Below are positions 24,661 to 33,459 of a stretch of 64,000 nucleotides of DNA, one piece after another. Position 1 is the first letter of the stretch; the number at the start of each line of letters is the position of its first letter. A program made the position numbers and the translations under genes. The notes under the pieces are model-generated. The model did no database searches and was not told where the DNA came from. It saw only the letters and a program-made list of their open reading frames with translations. Source of the stretch: Lysobacteraceae bacterium P (GTDB taxonomy: Bacteria > Pseudomonadota > Gammaproteobacteria > Xanthomonadales > Xanthomonadaceae); contig SCOX01000012.1 of NCBI GenBank assembly GCA_005503055.1, positions 42,423 through 106,422 of the forward strand, given 5' to 3'.

Positions 24661-26781
24661 ATGCAAGCTGCGGCGCCATCGCCAACCGAATCGATCCGCG
24701 ACACCGTGCCGGACGAAGGCCCGCCGTCGAGCCGTCTTGCCCAGGCCAGTCGTGAAGCGCTGGCCGACGGCGGCGAGCTGGCGCGCAACATTCCTGCGTT
24801 CACCACGCGGCCCGCGCAGCAGGATCTCGCCGCTGCCGTGGCCGAAGCGGTGGATCGCCGCGGCACCTTGCTGGCCGAAGCCGGCACGGGCACCGGCAAG
24901 ACCTTCGCCTACCTCGTGCCGGCCCTGCTGTCGGGCAAGAAGACCATCGTCTCCACCGGCACGCGCGCATTGCAGGACCAGCTCTACCACCGCGACCTGC
25001 CGCGCGTGCGCGACGCGCTGGGCATCGGCCTGAAGACGGCGCTGTTGAAAGGGCGCTCGAACTACCTGTGCCACTACCGCATGCGCCAGGCGCAGGGCGA
25101 GCCGCGCTTTTCATCGCGCGAGATGTCCGCGCAATTCCAGCGCATCGTCGCCTGGTCGGGCCGCACCCGCATGGGCGACATGGCCGAACTGGACGCACTG
25201 CCGGACGACTCGCCGCTGCTGCCGATGGTCACCAGCACGGCGGAAAATTGCCTGGGCAGTGAATGCCCATTCTTCAACGACTGTTTCGTCGTGCAGGCGC
25301 GCCAGCGCGCGCAGGCGGCGGACCTGGTCGTCGTCAACCATCACCTGCTGCTCGCCGACCTCGCGCTGAAGCAGGAAGGCTTCGGCGAAATCCTTCCGGG
25401 CGCGCAGGCGTTCGTCGTCGACGAGGCGCACCAGCTGCCGGAACTGGCCGCGCAATTCTTCGGCGAAGCGCTGAGCGCGCGCCCGCTGGTGGAGCTGGCT
25501 CGCGACGCGATCACCGAGTGCCGCCAGGTGCCGTCGGCGCTGGCCGCCGTGCAGGATCCCGCGCGCGCGCTGGAGCAGGGCGTGCGTGCCCTGCGCGCGG
25601 CGATGGACGAGTTGCCCGTGCGCGGCACGCGCCGCCGTGCGGCCGAGGAGCCCGCGGTCGAGCAGGCCTTCGATGCGCTCGAAGACATCCTGCGCGCGTT
25701 CCACTCGGCCGTGCTGCCGTTCGCGTCGGCCTCGCCCGGATTCGATGCCTGCGCGGCGCGCGCGGTGGAGTTCGAAGGGCGTTTGAAGCGCTGGCGCGAC
25801 GACTCGGCGCATACCTCTGGCGAAGACGAATTCGCCGCGGATTTCGCCGACGTCGATGCCGACGCCGACGCTACGACCGACGATGAGGCCGTCAAAAAGA
25901 AGAAGCGCGACGACGACAACAGCGTGCTCTGGTACGAACTGACCGCGCGCGGTTTCCGTCTGAGCCGCACGCCGCTCGACGTCGCCGGTCCGCTCGCGCA
26001 GCATCGCGCGCGTTCGCAGGCGGCGTGGATCTTCACCTCCGCCACGCTCGCCGTAGGCGGGCGTTTCGAGCATTTCGCGATCAAGCTCGGGCTCTATCTC
26101 AAGGGCGAGGATCCGCCGCACACTCTGCTGGTGCCCAGCCCGTTCGACTGGGAAACGCAGGCGCTGTGCTATCTGCCGCGCGGGTTGCCGGAACCGATCG
26201 TGCGTCATTACAACGAGAGCATGATCGACAAGATCCGGCCGGTGCTCGAAGCCTCCGGTGGCCGTGCGTTCGTGCTGTTCGCCTCGCATCGGGCGCTGCG
26301 CGAGGCGGCCGAACTTCTCAAGGGCGGCCCGTGGCCGCTGTTCGTGCAGGGCGAAGCGCCGCGACCGGTGTTGCTCGAGCGTTTCCGCGCATCGGGCAAC
26401 GGGGTATTGCTCGGCGCGGCAAGTTTCCGCGAAGGCGTGGACGTGGCCGGCGACGCACTGAGCGTGGTGGTGATCGACAAGCTTCCCTTTGCCGCGCCAG
26501 ACGATCCGGTGTTCGAAGCGCGCCTGGATGCGATCCGCCGCAATGGCGGAAACCCTTTTCGCGACGAGCAACTGCCGCAGGCGGTCATCGCGCTCAAGCA
26601 GGGCGCCGGCCGCCTGATCCGCAACGAAAGCGACCGCGGCGTGCTGGTGCTGTGCGACCCGCGCCTGACCAGCAAGACCTACGGCAACGTGTTCCTCAAC
26701 TCGCTGCCGCCGCTGCCGAAGACGCGGCGCGTGGAGGATGTGCAGGCGTTCTTCGCCGGGCCGATCACGCCCGAGCCCTAG
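24661..26781 (+). CDS. yoaA: YoaA/DinG-type XPD-like DNA helicase
   Basis: 706 residues. Walker A AEAGTGTGKTFAYLVP, DEAH box (VVDEAHQLPEL) and a C-terminal LIRNESDRGVLVLCDPRL motif show a superfamily-2 helicase. Cysteines at NYLCHYRM and NCLGSECPFFNDC fit the Fe-S cluster of the XPD/DinG family. YoaA acts with the HolC clamp-loader subunit in replication repair. An unusual insert of about 45 residues (near 390-435) is very acidic (FADVDADADATTDDE) and then basic (KKKKRDDD). ATG 24661 is chosen over the upstream GTG because it starts at the conserved region. Confidence 0.9.
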   Translation: MQAAAPSPTESIRDTVPDEGPPSSRLAQASREALADGGELARNIPAFTTRPAQQDLAAAVAEAVDRRGTLLAEAGTGTGKTFAYLVPALLSGKKTIVSTGTRALQDQLYHRDLPRVRDALGIGLKTALLKGRSNYLCHYRMRQAQGEPRFSSREMSAQFQRIVAWSGRTRMGDMAELDALPDDSPLLPMVTSTAENCLGSECPFFNDCFVVQARQRAQAADLVVVNHHLLLADLALKQEGFGEILPGAQAFVVDEAHQLPELAAQFFGEALSARPLVELARDAITECRQVPSALAAVQDPARALEQGVRALRAAMDELPVRGTRRRAAEEPAVEQAFDALEDILRAFHSAVLPFASASPGFDACAARAVEFEGRLKRWRDDSAHTSGEDEFAADFADVDADADATTDDEAVKKKKRDDDNSVLWYELTARGFRLSRTPLDVAGPLAQHRARSQAAWIFTSATLAVGGRFEHFAIKLGLYLKGEDPPHTLLVPSPFDWETQALCYLPRGLPEPIVRHYNESMIDKIRPVLEASGGRAFVLFASHRALREAAELLKGGPWPLFVQGEAPRPVLLERFRASGNGVLLGAASFREGVDVAGDALSVVVIDKLPFAAPDDPVFEARLDAIRRNGGNPFRDEQLPQAVIALKQGAGRLIRNESDRGVLVLCDPRLTSKTYGNVFLNSLPPLPKTRRVEDVQAFFAGPITPEP

Positions 26782-26805
26782 CCGCGATGCGCGAAGCCGT
26801 CATTT

Positions 26806-26845
26806 CCCGCGAACGCAGGAACGATGGACGACGCGGTAGTCTTCC
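26806..26845. repeat. Degenerate dispersed palindrome (GTCATTTCCCGCGAAC type)
   Basis: The spacer between the helicase gene and tsaB contains GTCATTTCCCGCGAACGC followed by AGGAA, resembling the palindromes at 59888-59970. Such GTCATTCCCGCGAA repeats are scattered through xanthomonad genomes. The match is partial. Confidence 0.35.
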
Positions 26846-26879
26846 CATCACACATTGCGAATCCGTTCCGAACCCGCCC

Positions 26880-27596
26880 ATGAAACTGCTCGCCTTCGAA
26901 ACTTCCACCGAAGCCCTCTCGGTCGCGTTGTCGATCGATGGCGAAGTACGGGAACGCTTCGAGCTGGCGCCGCGCCGGCACGCCGAGCTGTCGCTGCCGT
27001 GGGCCGAGGAACTGCTCGCCGAGGCAGGATTGAAGCGCTCGCAGCTCGACGCGATCGCCGTCGGTCGCGGCCCCGGTGCGTTTACCGGCGTGCGCCTGGC
27101 GATCGCACTGGCACAGGGCATCGCGCTGGCGCTGGATCGTCCGGTGCTGCCGGTGTCCACGCTCGCGGCGCTGGCGGTGCGTGCCGACGCGAACGGCGAC
27201 CGCGAGCCGCGCCGCGTGCTGGCCGCGATCGACGCGCGCATGGGCGAGGTGTATTCGGCCGCGTTCGAATTGCGCGGCGGCGATGCGTTCGCGTTGAGCG
27301 ATGAAATCGTCGGTGCACCGGACCACGTCGTCGTGCCCGGCGACGAGAACGGATGGTTCGGCGTGGGCACGGGCTTCGGCGCGGCGGACAGCGCGTTGTC
27401 GCAGCGATTGGCTGGCCGTTTCGCCTCGATCGATGCCACGCAACTACCGCATGCGGCCGACGTCGCGCGCCTCGCGACGAAGGCATTCGCGCGAGGCGAA
27501 GCGGTGCCGGCCGAACGTGTCGAGCCGGCCTACCTGCGCAACAACGTCGCGCTGACGTTGCGCGAGCAGCAGGCGTTGCGGGAAGCGAAGCGCTAG
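26880..27596 (+). CDS. tsaB: TsaB, tRNA t6A biosynthesis protein
   Basis: 238 residues. The N-terminus MKLLAFETSTEALSVAL and the GRGPGAFTGVRLAIALAQG motif are diagnostic of TsaB (YeaZ), the ASKHA-fold partner of TsaD in making N6-threonylcarbamoyladenosine at tRNA position 37. Length is normal. The ATG at 26880 lacks a clear ribosome-binding site. It stands 98 bases after the helicase gene and converges with the tonB-like gene. Confidence 0.94.
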   Translation: MKLLAFETSTEALSVALSIDGEVRERFELAPRRHAELSLPWAEELLAEAGLKRSQLDAIAVGRGPGAFTGVRLAIALAQGIALALDRPVLPVSTLAALAVRADANGDREPRRVLAAIDARMGEVYSAAFELRGGDAFALSDEIVGAPDHVVVPGDENGWFGVGTGFGAADSALSQRLAGRFASIDATQLPHAADVARLATKAFARGEAVPAERVEPAYLRNNVALTLREQQALREAKR

Positions 27597-27654
27597 CCGG
27601 AGCGCGGTCGCCATCGACGAACGATGAGTGCCAGGCGCTGACGCGCGCTGCGCA

Positions 27655-28527
27655 TCAATCGTCGACCAGCGTGCCACCCGGCAGGAAGTTCCAGGTGCGC
27701 GTGACGTGCAGGACGTCCGGGTTTTCCTCGGTGCGCGGCAGCGGCGGGTAGGGCTCGGCGAGCTTGGCGATGCGCAGCGCGGACGCGTCCAGCAGCGGGA
27801 TGTTGCTGGTGCGCACGATGTCGGCGCGTTCGACCGAACCGTCGCGGCGGATGGCCACGCTGATCACGACCTGCCCGGCGAGATGACGGCGGCGCGCCTC
27901 GTCGGGGTAGTTGAGATTGCCAACGCGTTCGACCCGATCGACCCATTCGCGCAGGTAGCCGGCCCACACGTATTCCTGCGTGCTGGCCGAGACGAACTTG
28001 CGCGAGGGACGCTTGGCGTAGCGCTCCGAACGCATGTGGATCTCGGCGGCCAGGCGCGCCATCTGCATGTCGCGCTCGATCTTCTCCTCGCCGCGCGGCA
28101 GCGGACGCTCGCTCGGCGCGGGCGTGCTGCGTGGCGTCGCAGTGACGGTCTGGCCGCGCGTGCTGGCGACCACGCGCGCCTGCGGCGCCGGCTGCGGCGC
28201 GGGCGACTGCGCGCGCAGCGTGCGCGGCGCGATGCCGGTCGCCGCCTGCGGCAACGGGCCGGACTGCGCCTCGCGCGGACGCGTGCTCTTGTCGTGCTCG
28301 CCGCCGCCCTGGTTGTTGGCCTGGGCCAGGAAATCGGCCTGCTTCGGCGTGAGCGCGCTGGTGGTCTGGGTGAGGATCACGTCCAGCGTCGGCAGCACCG
28401 GCGCGGCCTTCTCCAGCGTCCAGCCCACGCCGAGCAGGACGATGCCGTGCACCAGCAACGACAGCACGAAGGTCGCGCTGACCCGACCGTTGCCTGCGTC
28501 GTCGTGGTGCGCGACGACCGCGCTCAT
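27655..28527 (-). CDS. TonB-family energy transducer (TonB3-like)
   Basis: 290 residues. A single N-terminal membrane helix (FVLSLLVHGIVLLGVGW) with the SxxxH motif that contacts ExbB-ExbD in TonB proteins, a Pro/Ala/Arg-rich periplasmic linker, and a C-terminal TonB domain (NYPDEARRRHLAGQVVISVAIRRDGSV). It overlaps gshB by four bases (ATGA) and is divergent from pilG. The same tonB3-gshB-pilGHIJ order is known in Pseudomonas aeruginosa, where TonB3 is needed for twitching motility, so a role in pilus assembly rather than iron uptake is likely. Confidence 0.87.
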   Translation of the reverse strand: MSAVVAHHDDAGNGRVSATFVLSLLVHGIVLLGVGWTLEKAAPVLPTLDVILTQTTSALTPKQADFLAQANNQGGGEHDKSTRPREAQSGPLPQAATGIAPRTLRAQSPAPQPAPQARVVASTRGQTVTATPRSTPAPSERPLPRGEEKIERDMQMARLAAEIHMRSERYAKRPSRKFVSASTQEYVWAGYLREWVDRVERVGNLNYPDEARRRHLAGQVVISVAIRRDGSVERADIVRTSNIPLLDASALRIAKLAEPYPPLPRTEENPDVLHVTRTWNFLPGGTLVDD

Positions 28528-29495
28528 GCGCCGCGCACCGCGCCGGACGCGGTCACGCGCGATTCGATCGCGTCGAAGAGGGTGGAGGCGATGTTGATGC
28601 CGAACTGGGCGTCGAGTTCGCGGATGCAGGTCGGGCTGGTGACGTTGACCTCGGTGAGGTAATCGCCGATCACGTCCAGACCGACGAACAGCATGCCGCG
28701 ACGCTTCATTTCCGGGCCAACCTGTGCGGCGATCCAGCGGTCGCGCTCGCTCAGTGGACGGCCTTCGCCGCGACCGCCGGCGGCGAGGTTGCCGCGGAAT
28801 TCATCGCCCTGCGGAATGCGCGCCAGGCAGTAGTCCACCGGCTCCCCATCGACGAGAAGGATGCGCTTGTCGCCGTCGCTGATCTGCGGCAGGTAACGCT
28901 GCGCCATCGCCAGGCTGTGTCCGCCCTGGGTCAGCGTCTCCAGGATGACGTTGAGGTTCGCTTCGCCGGCCCGCGCGCGGAAGATCGAGCGTCCGCCCAT
29001 GCCGTCCAGCGGCTTGAGCACCGCTTCGCCGTGCTCGCCGACGAATGCCTTCAGCGCGGCCGCGTCGCGGCTCACCAGCGTCGGCGGGCAGCACTGCGGG
29101 AACAGCAGCGCGGCGAGCTTTTCGTTGTAGTCGCGCAGGCCCTGCGGATCGTTGACGACCAGCGCGCCGGCCTGCTGCGCAAGACCCAGTACCTGCGTGT
29201 CGTGGATGTATTCGCTGTCGACTGGCGGGTCCTTGCGCATCAGCACGACCTGGCCCGCACCGAAGTGCAGCGTCGCGAACTCGCCCAGTTCGAACCAGCC
29301 GTTCTTGTCGTCGCGCACGTGCAGCGGGGCGACCACGGCTTCGGCCTTGCCGTCGCGCACCGACAGCCCGCCGGGACGCACGTAGAGCAGCCGATGGCCG
29401 CGGCGCTGCGCCTCCAGGAGCATGGCGAAGGTCGAGTCCTTGGCGATCTTGATCGACCCGATGGGGTCCATCACGACGACGATGTCGAGCGGCAT
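28524..29495 (-). CDS. gshB: GshB, glutathione synthetase
   Basis: 323 residues. Starts MPLDIVVVMDPIGSIKIAKDS, the typical prokaryotic GshB N-terminus, and has ATP-grasp motifs LKPLDGMGGRSIF, VDGEPVDYCLARIPQGDEFRGN and DVIGDYLTEVNVTSPT. It joins glycine to gamma-glutamylcysteine. First gene of the minus-strand pair; its TGA overlaps the ATG of the TonB gene. The frame is open upstream, but homology-like sequence starts at 29495. gshA is not in the window. Confidence 0.96.
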   Translation of the reverse strand: MPLDIVVVMDPIGSIKIAKDSTFAMLLEAQRRGHRLLYVRPGGLSVRDGKAEAVVAPLHVRDDKNGWFELGEFATLHFGAGQVVLMRKDPPVDSEYIHDTQVLGLAQQAGALVVNDPQGLRDYNEKLAALLFPQCCPPTLVSRDAAALKAFVGEHGEAVLKPLDGMGGRSIFRARAGEANLNVILETLTQGGHSLAMAQRYLPQISDGDKRILLVDGEPVDYCLARIPQGDEFRGNLAAGGRGEGRPLSERDRWIAAQVGPEMKRRGMLFVGLDVIGDYLTEVNVTSPTCIRELDAQFGINIASTLFDAIESRVTASGAVRGA

Positions 29496-29920
29496 GGCGG
29501 TGGCGGGGGCAAGAGTGGCCGCGATGGTAACAGGCCGGTCCGCGCAAGCCGGAGGTCCTTGGCGGAACGCACAGCATCGTCCGCCTTCACGCTCCCCGGC
29601 GCCGACGGCGGCGCATGGCGGCGGGGGCTCGAACGGCCCGCAGACTTGGAACCGCCATCCCGGGTCGGGGCCGCCGTGCTCGGAACCGTCATGCTTTTCC
29701 GGTATATGCAATGCGCGTGCCCGAACCGTTCGGCCGGCCGCCCGACCGGGCCCTGGCGGCGATCCGGAATCGGAATCCGGCGCGGCCGGTTCCGCGGCGC
29801 ATTCAGCTTGCCCACTGGGCATCCACTCAAGCCGCTGCTTGACAGTCTCGGCGCGGCTTGGAATAAAGGCGACTGGCGAAGTGCCTGCACACGGCGGCAT
29901 TCGCATGGGGGAATTCGAAA
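29496..29920. other. 425-base divergent control region between gshB and pilG
   Basis: No gene is seen. The pilG side has a good sigma70-like promoter (29839-29867). On the gshB side no convincing -10/-35 pair was found; a TATACC on the minus strand near 29710 is the best candidate. The open frames crossing this interval look like shadows of GC-rich sequence. Confidence 0.55.
29839..29867 (+). promoter_or_regulatory. Promoter of the pilGHIJ-chpA operon
   Basis: TTGACA (29839-29844, consensus -35) and AATAAA (29862-29867) are 17 bases apart, 54 bases before the pilG ATG. It is the strongest sigma70-like match in the window. Confidence 0.55.
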
Positions 29921-30319
29921 ATGCTAGACGAGGTCCGCAACGGCAGCCTCGGCGGTTTGAAGGTCATGGTGATCGATGACTCCAAGACCATCCGCCGAAC
30001 CGCCGAGACGTTGCTCAAGCGCGAGGGCTGTGAGGTGGTGACCGCCACCGACGGTTTCGAAGCGCTGGCGAAGATCGCCGATCAACAGCCGCAGATCATC
30101 TTCGTGGACATCATGATGCCGCGACTGGATGGCTATCAGACCTGCGCGCTGATCAAGAACAACCACCTGTTCAAGGGCACTCCTGTCATCATGCTGTCCT
30201 CCAAGGACGGCCTGTTCGACAAGGCGCGCGGACGTATCGTCGGCTCCGAGCAGTACCTCACCAAACCATTCACACGCGAAGAACTGCTCGACGCGATCCG
30301 TACGCACGTAAACGCCTGA
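29921..30319 (+). CDS. pilG: PilG, twitching motility response regulator
   Basis: 132 residues, a stand-alone receiver domain: VMVIDDSKTIRR holds the acidic pocket, Asp63 in IIFVDIMMPRLDG is the phosphorylation site, then MLSS and the Lys of LTKPF. PilG is one of two CheY-like outputs of the Pil-Chp system and promotes pilus extension through PilB in Pseudomonas. First gene of the operon, followed by pilH 18 bases later. Confidence 0.95.
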   Translation: MLDEVRNGSLGGLKVMVIDDSKTIRRTAETLLKREGCEVVTATDGFEALAKIADQQPQIIFVDIMMPRLDGYQTCALIKNNHLFKGTPVIMLSSKDGLFDKARGRIVGSEQYLTKPFTREELLDAIRTHVNA

Positions 30320-30337
30320 CCGGGGGGTAGGGCACCA

Positions 30338-30703
30338 ATGGCACGTATTCTTCTGATCGAGGACTCGCCGACCGACACGGCCGTCCTGACCCAGCTCCTC
30401 GAGCGCAATGGTCACCAGGTTCTGGCCTCCGGCAACGCCGAGGACGGGATCGAGACCTGCAAGCGCGAGAAGCCCGACCTGGTGATGATGGACGTCGTGC
30501 TGCCCGGCATGAACGGCTTCCAGGCCACGCGCGCGCTGTCGCGCGACGCCGACACCAGCTCCATCCCGGTGCTGATCGTCAGCACCAAGGGCATGGACAC
30601 CGACAAGGCGTGGGGCATGCGCCAGGGTGCGCGCGACTACATCGTCAAGCCGCCGCGCGAGGACGAGCTGATCGCCCGCATCAACGCCCTTTTGGGCGCC
30701 TGA
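30338..30703 (+). CDS. pilH: PilH, twitching motility response regulator
   Basis: 121 residues, a CheY-like receiver with the DD-equivalent pair ED in ILLIEDSPTDTAV, phospho-acceptor Asp52 in MMDVVLPGMNG and Lys in YIVKPP. In Pseudomonas PilH opposes PilG, favouring retraction or acting as a phosphate sink. It is preceded by a G-rich ribosome-binding region (GGGGGGTAGGG). Confidence 0.94.
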   Translation: MARILLIEDSPTDTAVLTQLLERNGHQVLASGNAEDGIETCKREKPDLVMMDVVLPGMNGFQATRALSRDADTSSIPVLIVSTKGMDTDKAWGMRQGARDYIVKPPREDELIARINALLGA

Positions 30704-30710
30704 TCCCGGC

Positions 30711-31343
30711 ATGAACCTGGACGTACCGATGTCGCAGTCGCCCTTCGACGTGCTGGTGGACTACGAGCGCCGCAGCCTGGCGCACGTGGTCGGCCTGCCC
30801 GAGCAGCTCGACGCTCCGGGCCTCTGGCGCGGCGTGGGCTACCGCATCGGTGCCCGCCGTCTCGCCTCCGGATTCGGCGAAGTGCTCGAAATCCTGCCGC
30901 TGCCGCAGGTCACCCAGGTCCCGGGCTCGCAGCCCTGGCTGCTGGGCCTGGCCAACGTGCGCGGCAGCCTGCTCCCGATCGTCGATCTGAAGCAGTTCCT
31001 GGAAGGCGAGCGCACCGTGGTGCACGAGAGCCAGCGCATCCTCCTCGTCCGCCAGCCCGGCGGCGACGTGGCGGTGCTGATCGACGAGCTCTACGGCCAG
31101 CGCAGTTTCCATGAGCAACACCGCATCGAACTTGAGCCCGAAGCCGAAGGCGACGAATCGATCGTCGCGCTGACGCAGGGCCGTTACGCGCATTTCGTCG
31201 AACGCGGCTACCGCCTCGACGCGCACACGTGGGGCATCTTCAGCCTGGACAAGCTGGCCCGCACGCCCGAATTCCGCCAGGCCGCTTCCGACATGCCGCG
31301 GTCCGAGCACCGCATCAGCAACATTTCCGAGGTTCAACCATGA
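30711..31343 (+). CDS. pilI: PilI, CheW-like adaptor
   Basis: 210 residues with a CheW domain ([27 protein letters not shown], then [14 protein letters not shown]). It couples the receptor PilJ to the ChpA kinase. An additional in-frame ATG lies six codons in (30729). Its stop overlaps the pilJ ATG (ATGA), so translation is coupled. Confidence 0.93.
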   Translation: MNLDVPMSQSPFDVLVDYERRSLAHVVGLPEQLDAPGLWRGVGYRIGARRLASGFGEVLEILPLPQVTQVPGSQPWLLGLANVRGSLLPIVDLKQFLEGERTVVHESQRILLVRQPGGDVAVLIDELYGQRSFHEQHRIELEPEAEGDESIVALTQGRYAHFVERGYRLDAHTWGIFSLDKLARTPEFRQAASDMPRSEHRISNISEVQP

Positions 31344-33361
31344 GCACTGTGATGGATAGCGCTGCCGGCAAGGGCCGCAATCTTGGCGTCAACACCTGGC
31401 TGGTCGTGCTGGGCGTATCGGTGCTTATCTTCGGTCTGAATACAGGCTACGCGACGTGGAAGGCCGCGCGCCTGGGCGGCGCCAGCTCCTCGGCCTCGGA
31501 CCTGCAGGTGAACTCGCAGAAGCTGGCCGTGCAGGGTCAGGAAGCGGTGAGCGGCGACGCCGCCGCGTTCGCCGCGTTCAAGGAAACCCGCGCTGCCATC
31601 GTCCAGGACGTGGAGCAGCTCAACGCCAACTTCGGCGGCACCGCCGGCGTCTCCGGCCCGATCAACACGGTGACCGAGACCTGGGGCCCGCTCGGCAAGA
31701 GCGCCGACCAGGTGGTCTCCAGCGAAAAGGCCGTGCTGGCCCTGGCCGGCAACGCCGACAGCTTCGCCAGCCGCGTGCCGCAGTTGCAGGCGCGCCTGGA
31801 CGAACTGGTCCGCGCGATGTCGGCCTCCGGTTCGCCGTCCTCGCAGGTCTACATCGCCCTGCGCCAAGTGGTGCTGTCGGGCAAGATGGCCGAGCGCATC
31901 ACGCAGATTCGCGCCGGTGGCAGTGGCGCCGCGCTCGCCGGTGAGGCACTGGGCCGCGACGCCGCCGTGTTCGGCAACGTGCTGACCGGCCTGCGCAAGG
32001 GCGACGCCGCCTTCGGCGTGACGCCGCTGGGCAACAGCAACGCGATCGCCGCGCTCGGCCAGGCCGAGACGCTGTGGCTGGAAATGAAGAAGGACCTGGA
32101 CGCGATCCTGTCCTCCTCGCAGAACCTGTTCGGCGCGCAGGCCGCCGCCGAGTCGATCACCGGCGGCTCCAACAAGCTGCTGACCGACAGCCAGTCGCTG
32201 TTCCGCGCCTTCACCTCGTTCGGTTCGGTGCGCAGCACCAACCCGATCGGCCACATTCTGGTCAGTATCGTCTCGGGCCTGATCGCGCTGTTCGCGATCG
32301 TCTTCCTGGTGGTCTCGCTCAACAGCCAGCAGAAGAAGCGCTACCTGACCACGAAGGAACTCAACGACCGTAACCAGGAGGCGATCATGCGCCTGCTGGA
32401 CGAAATGGGTTCGCTCGCAGAAGGCGACCTGACCGTGAAGGCGACCGTGACCGAGGACATGACCGGCGCGATCGCGGACTCGATCAACTTCGCCGTCGAA
32501 CAGCTGCGCAGCCTGGTGCAGACGATTACCGACACCTCGGTGCAGGTCGCCGCCAGCGCGCAGGAAACGCAGGCCACCGCCATGCACCTTGCCGAGGCCG
32601 CCGAACACCAGGCGCAGGAAATCAACTCCGCTTCCAGCCGTATCAGTGAAATCGCGGCTTCGATCAACCAGGTGTCGCGCAACTCGGCCGAATCGGCGGA
32701 CGTGGCGCAGCGCTCGGTGCAGATCGCGACCAAGGGCGCGGGCGTGGTGCGCCAGACGATCGCCGGCATGGACAGCATTCGCGACCAGATCCAGGAAACC
32801 TCCAAGCGAATCAAGCGACTGGGCGAAAGCTCCCAGGAAATCGGCTCGATCGTGGAACTGATCAACGACATCTCGGAACAGACCAACATCCTGGCGCTGA
32901 ACGCCGCAATTCAGGCGGCCTCGGCCGGTGAAGCGGGTCGCGGCTTCGCGGTCGTGGCCGACGAAGTGCAGCGACTCGCAGAACGCGCATCCAACGCGAC
33001 CAAGCGAATCGAAACGCTGGTGCAGACGATTCAGTCCGACACCAACGAAGCGGTGTCCTCGATGGAACAGACGACCTCGGAAGTGGTCGCCGGTGCGCGA
33101 CTGGCCGAAGACGCGGGTACCGCGCTGGGCGAGATCGAAAAGGTGTCGTCGGACCTGTCCAACCTCATTCAGGGCATCTCGAGCGCGGCGCAGCAGCAGT
33201 CCAGCGCGGCATCGAACATCACCGCCACGATGAACACGATCCAGTCCATCACCGCGCAGACCTCGCAGGGCGCCAACCAGACCGCCGCGTCGATTGGAAA
33301 CCTGGCGCAACTGGCGGCCGACCTGCGTCGCTCGGTCGCCGACTTCAAGCTGCCGGCCTGA
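31340..33361 (+). CDS. pilJ: PilJ, type IV pilus methyl-accepting chemoreceptor
   Basis: 673 residues. Membrane helix 1 ([18 protein letters not shown]), a helical periplasmic sensor with two PilJ-type modules to about residue 305, helix 2 ([22 protein letters not shown]), HAMP, and a signalling domain with the hairpin tip [20 protein letters not shown]. It detects pilus-linked surface contact and signals to ChpA through PilI/ChpC. Methylatable Glu/Gln sites appear plausible, but no methyltransferase gene is present at this locus. Confidence 0.95.
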   Translation: MSTVMDSAAGKGRNLGVNTWLVVLGVSVLIFGLNTGYATWKAARLGGASSSASDLQVNSQKLAVQGQEAVSGDAAAFAAFKETRAAIVQDVEQLNANFGGTAGVSGPINTVTETWGPLGKSADQVVSSEKAVLALAGNADSFASRVPQLQARLDELVRAMSASGSPSSQVYIALRQVVLSGKMAERITQIRAGGSGAALAGEALGRDAAVFGNVLTGLRKGDAAFGVTPLGNSNAIAALGQAETLWLEMKKDLDAILSSSQNLFGAQAAAESITGGSNKLLTDSQSLFRAFTSFGSVRSTNPIGHILVSIVSGLIALFAIVFLVVSLNSQQKKRYLTTKELNDRNQEAIMRLLDEMGSLAEGDLTVKATVTEDMTGAIADSINFAVEQLRSLVQTITDTSVQVAASAQETQATAMHLAEAAEHQAQEINSASSRISEIAASINQVSRNSAESADVAQRSVQIATKGAGVVRQTIAGMDSIRDQIQETSKRIKRLGESSQEIGSIVELINDISEQTNILALNAAIQAASAGEAGRGFAVVADEVQRLAERASNATKRIETLVQTIQSDTNEAVSSMEQTTSEVVAGARLAEDAGTALGEIEKVSSDLSNLIQGISSAAQQQSSAASNITATMNTIQSITAQTSQGANQTAASIGNLAQLAADLRRSVADFKLPA

Positions 33362-33459
33362 CGGGCGGATCGGATCAAGGTCGTCACGATGAACAGCTTC
33401 AGCCCCGGATGGCGCGTTGACCGCGGGTCGCGCCACCTTGCATGCCTGCGAGGTGAGCG

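Noticed and set aside
28917..29927. Plus-strand frame opposite gshB running to pilG
   Set aside because: Antisense of gshB; no domain and it ends inside pilG in another frame.
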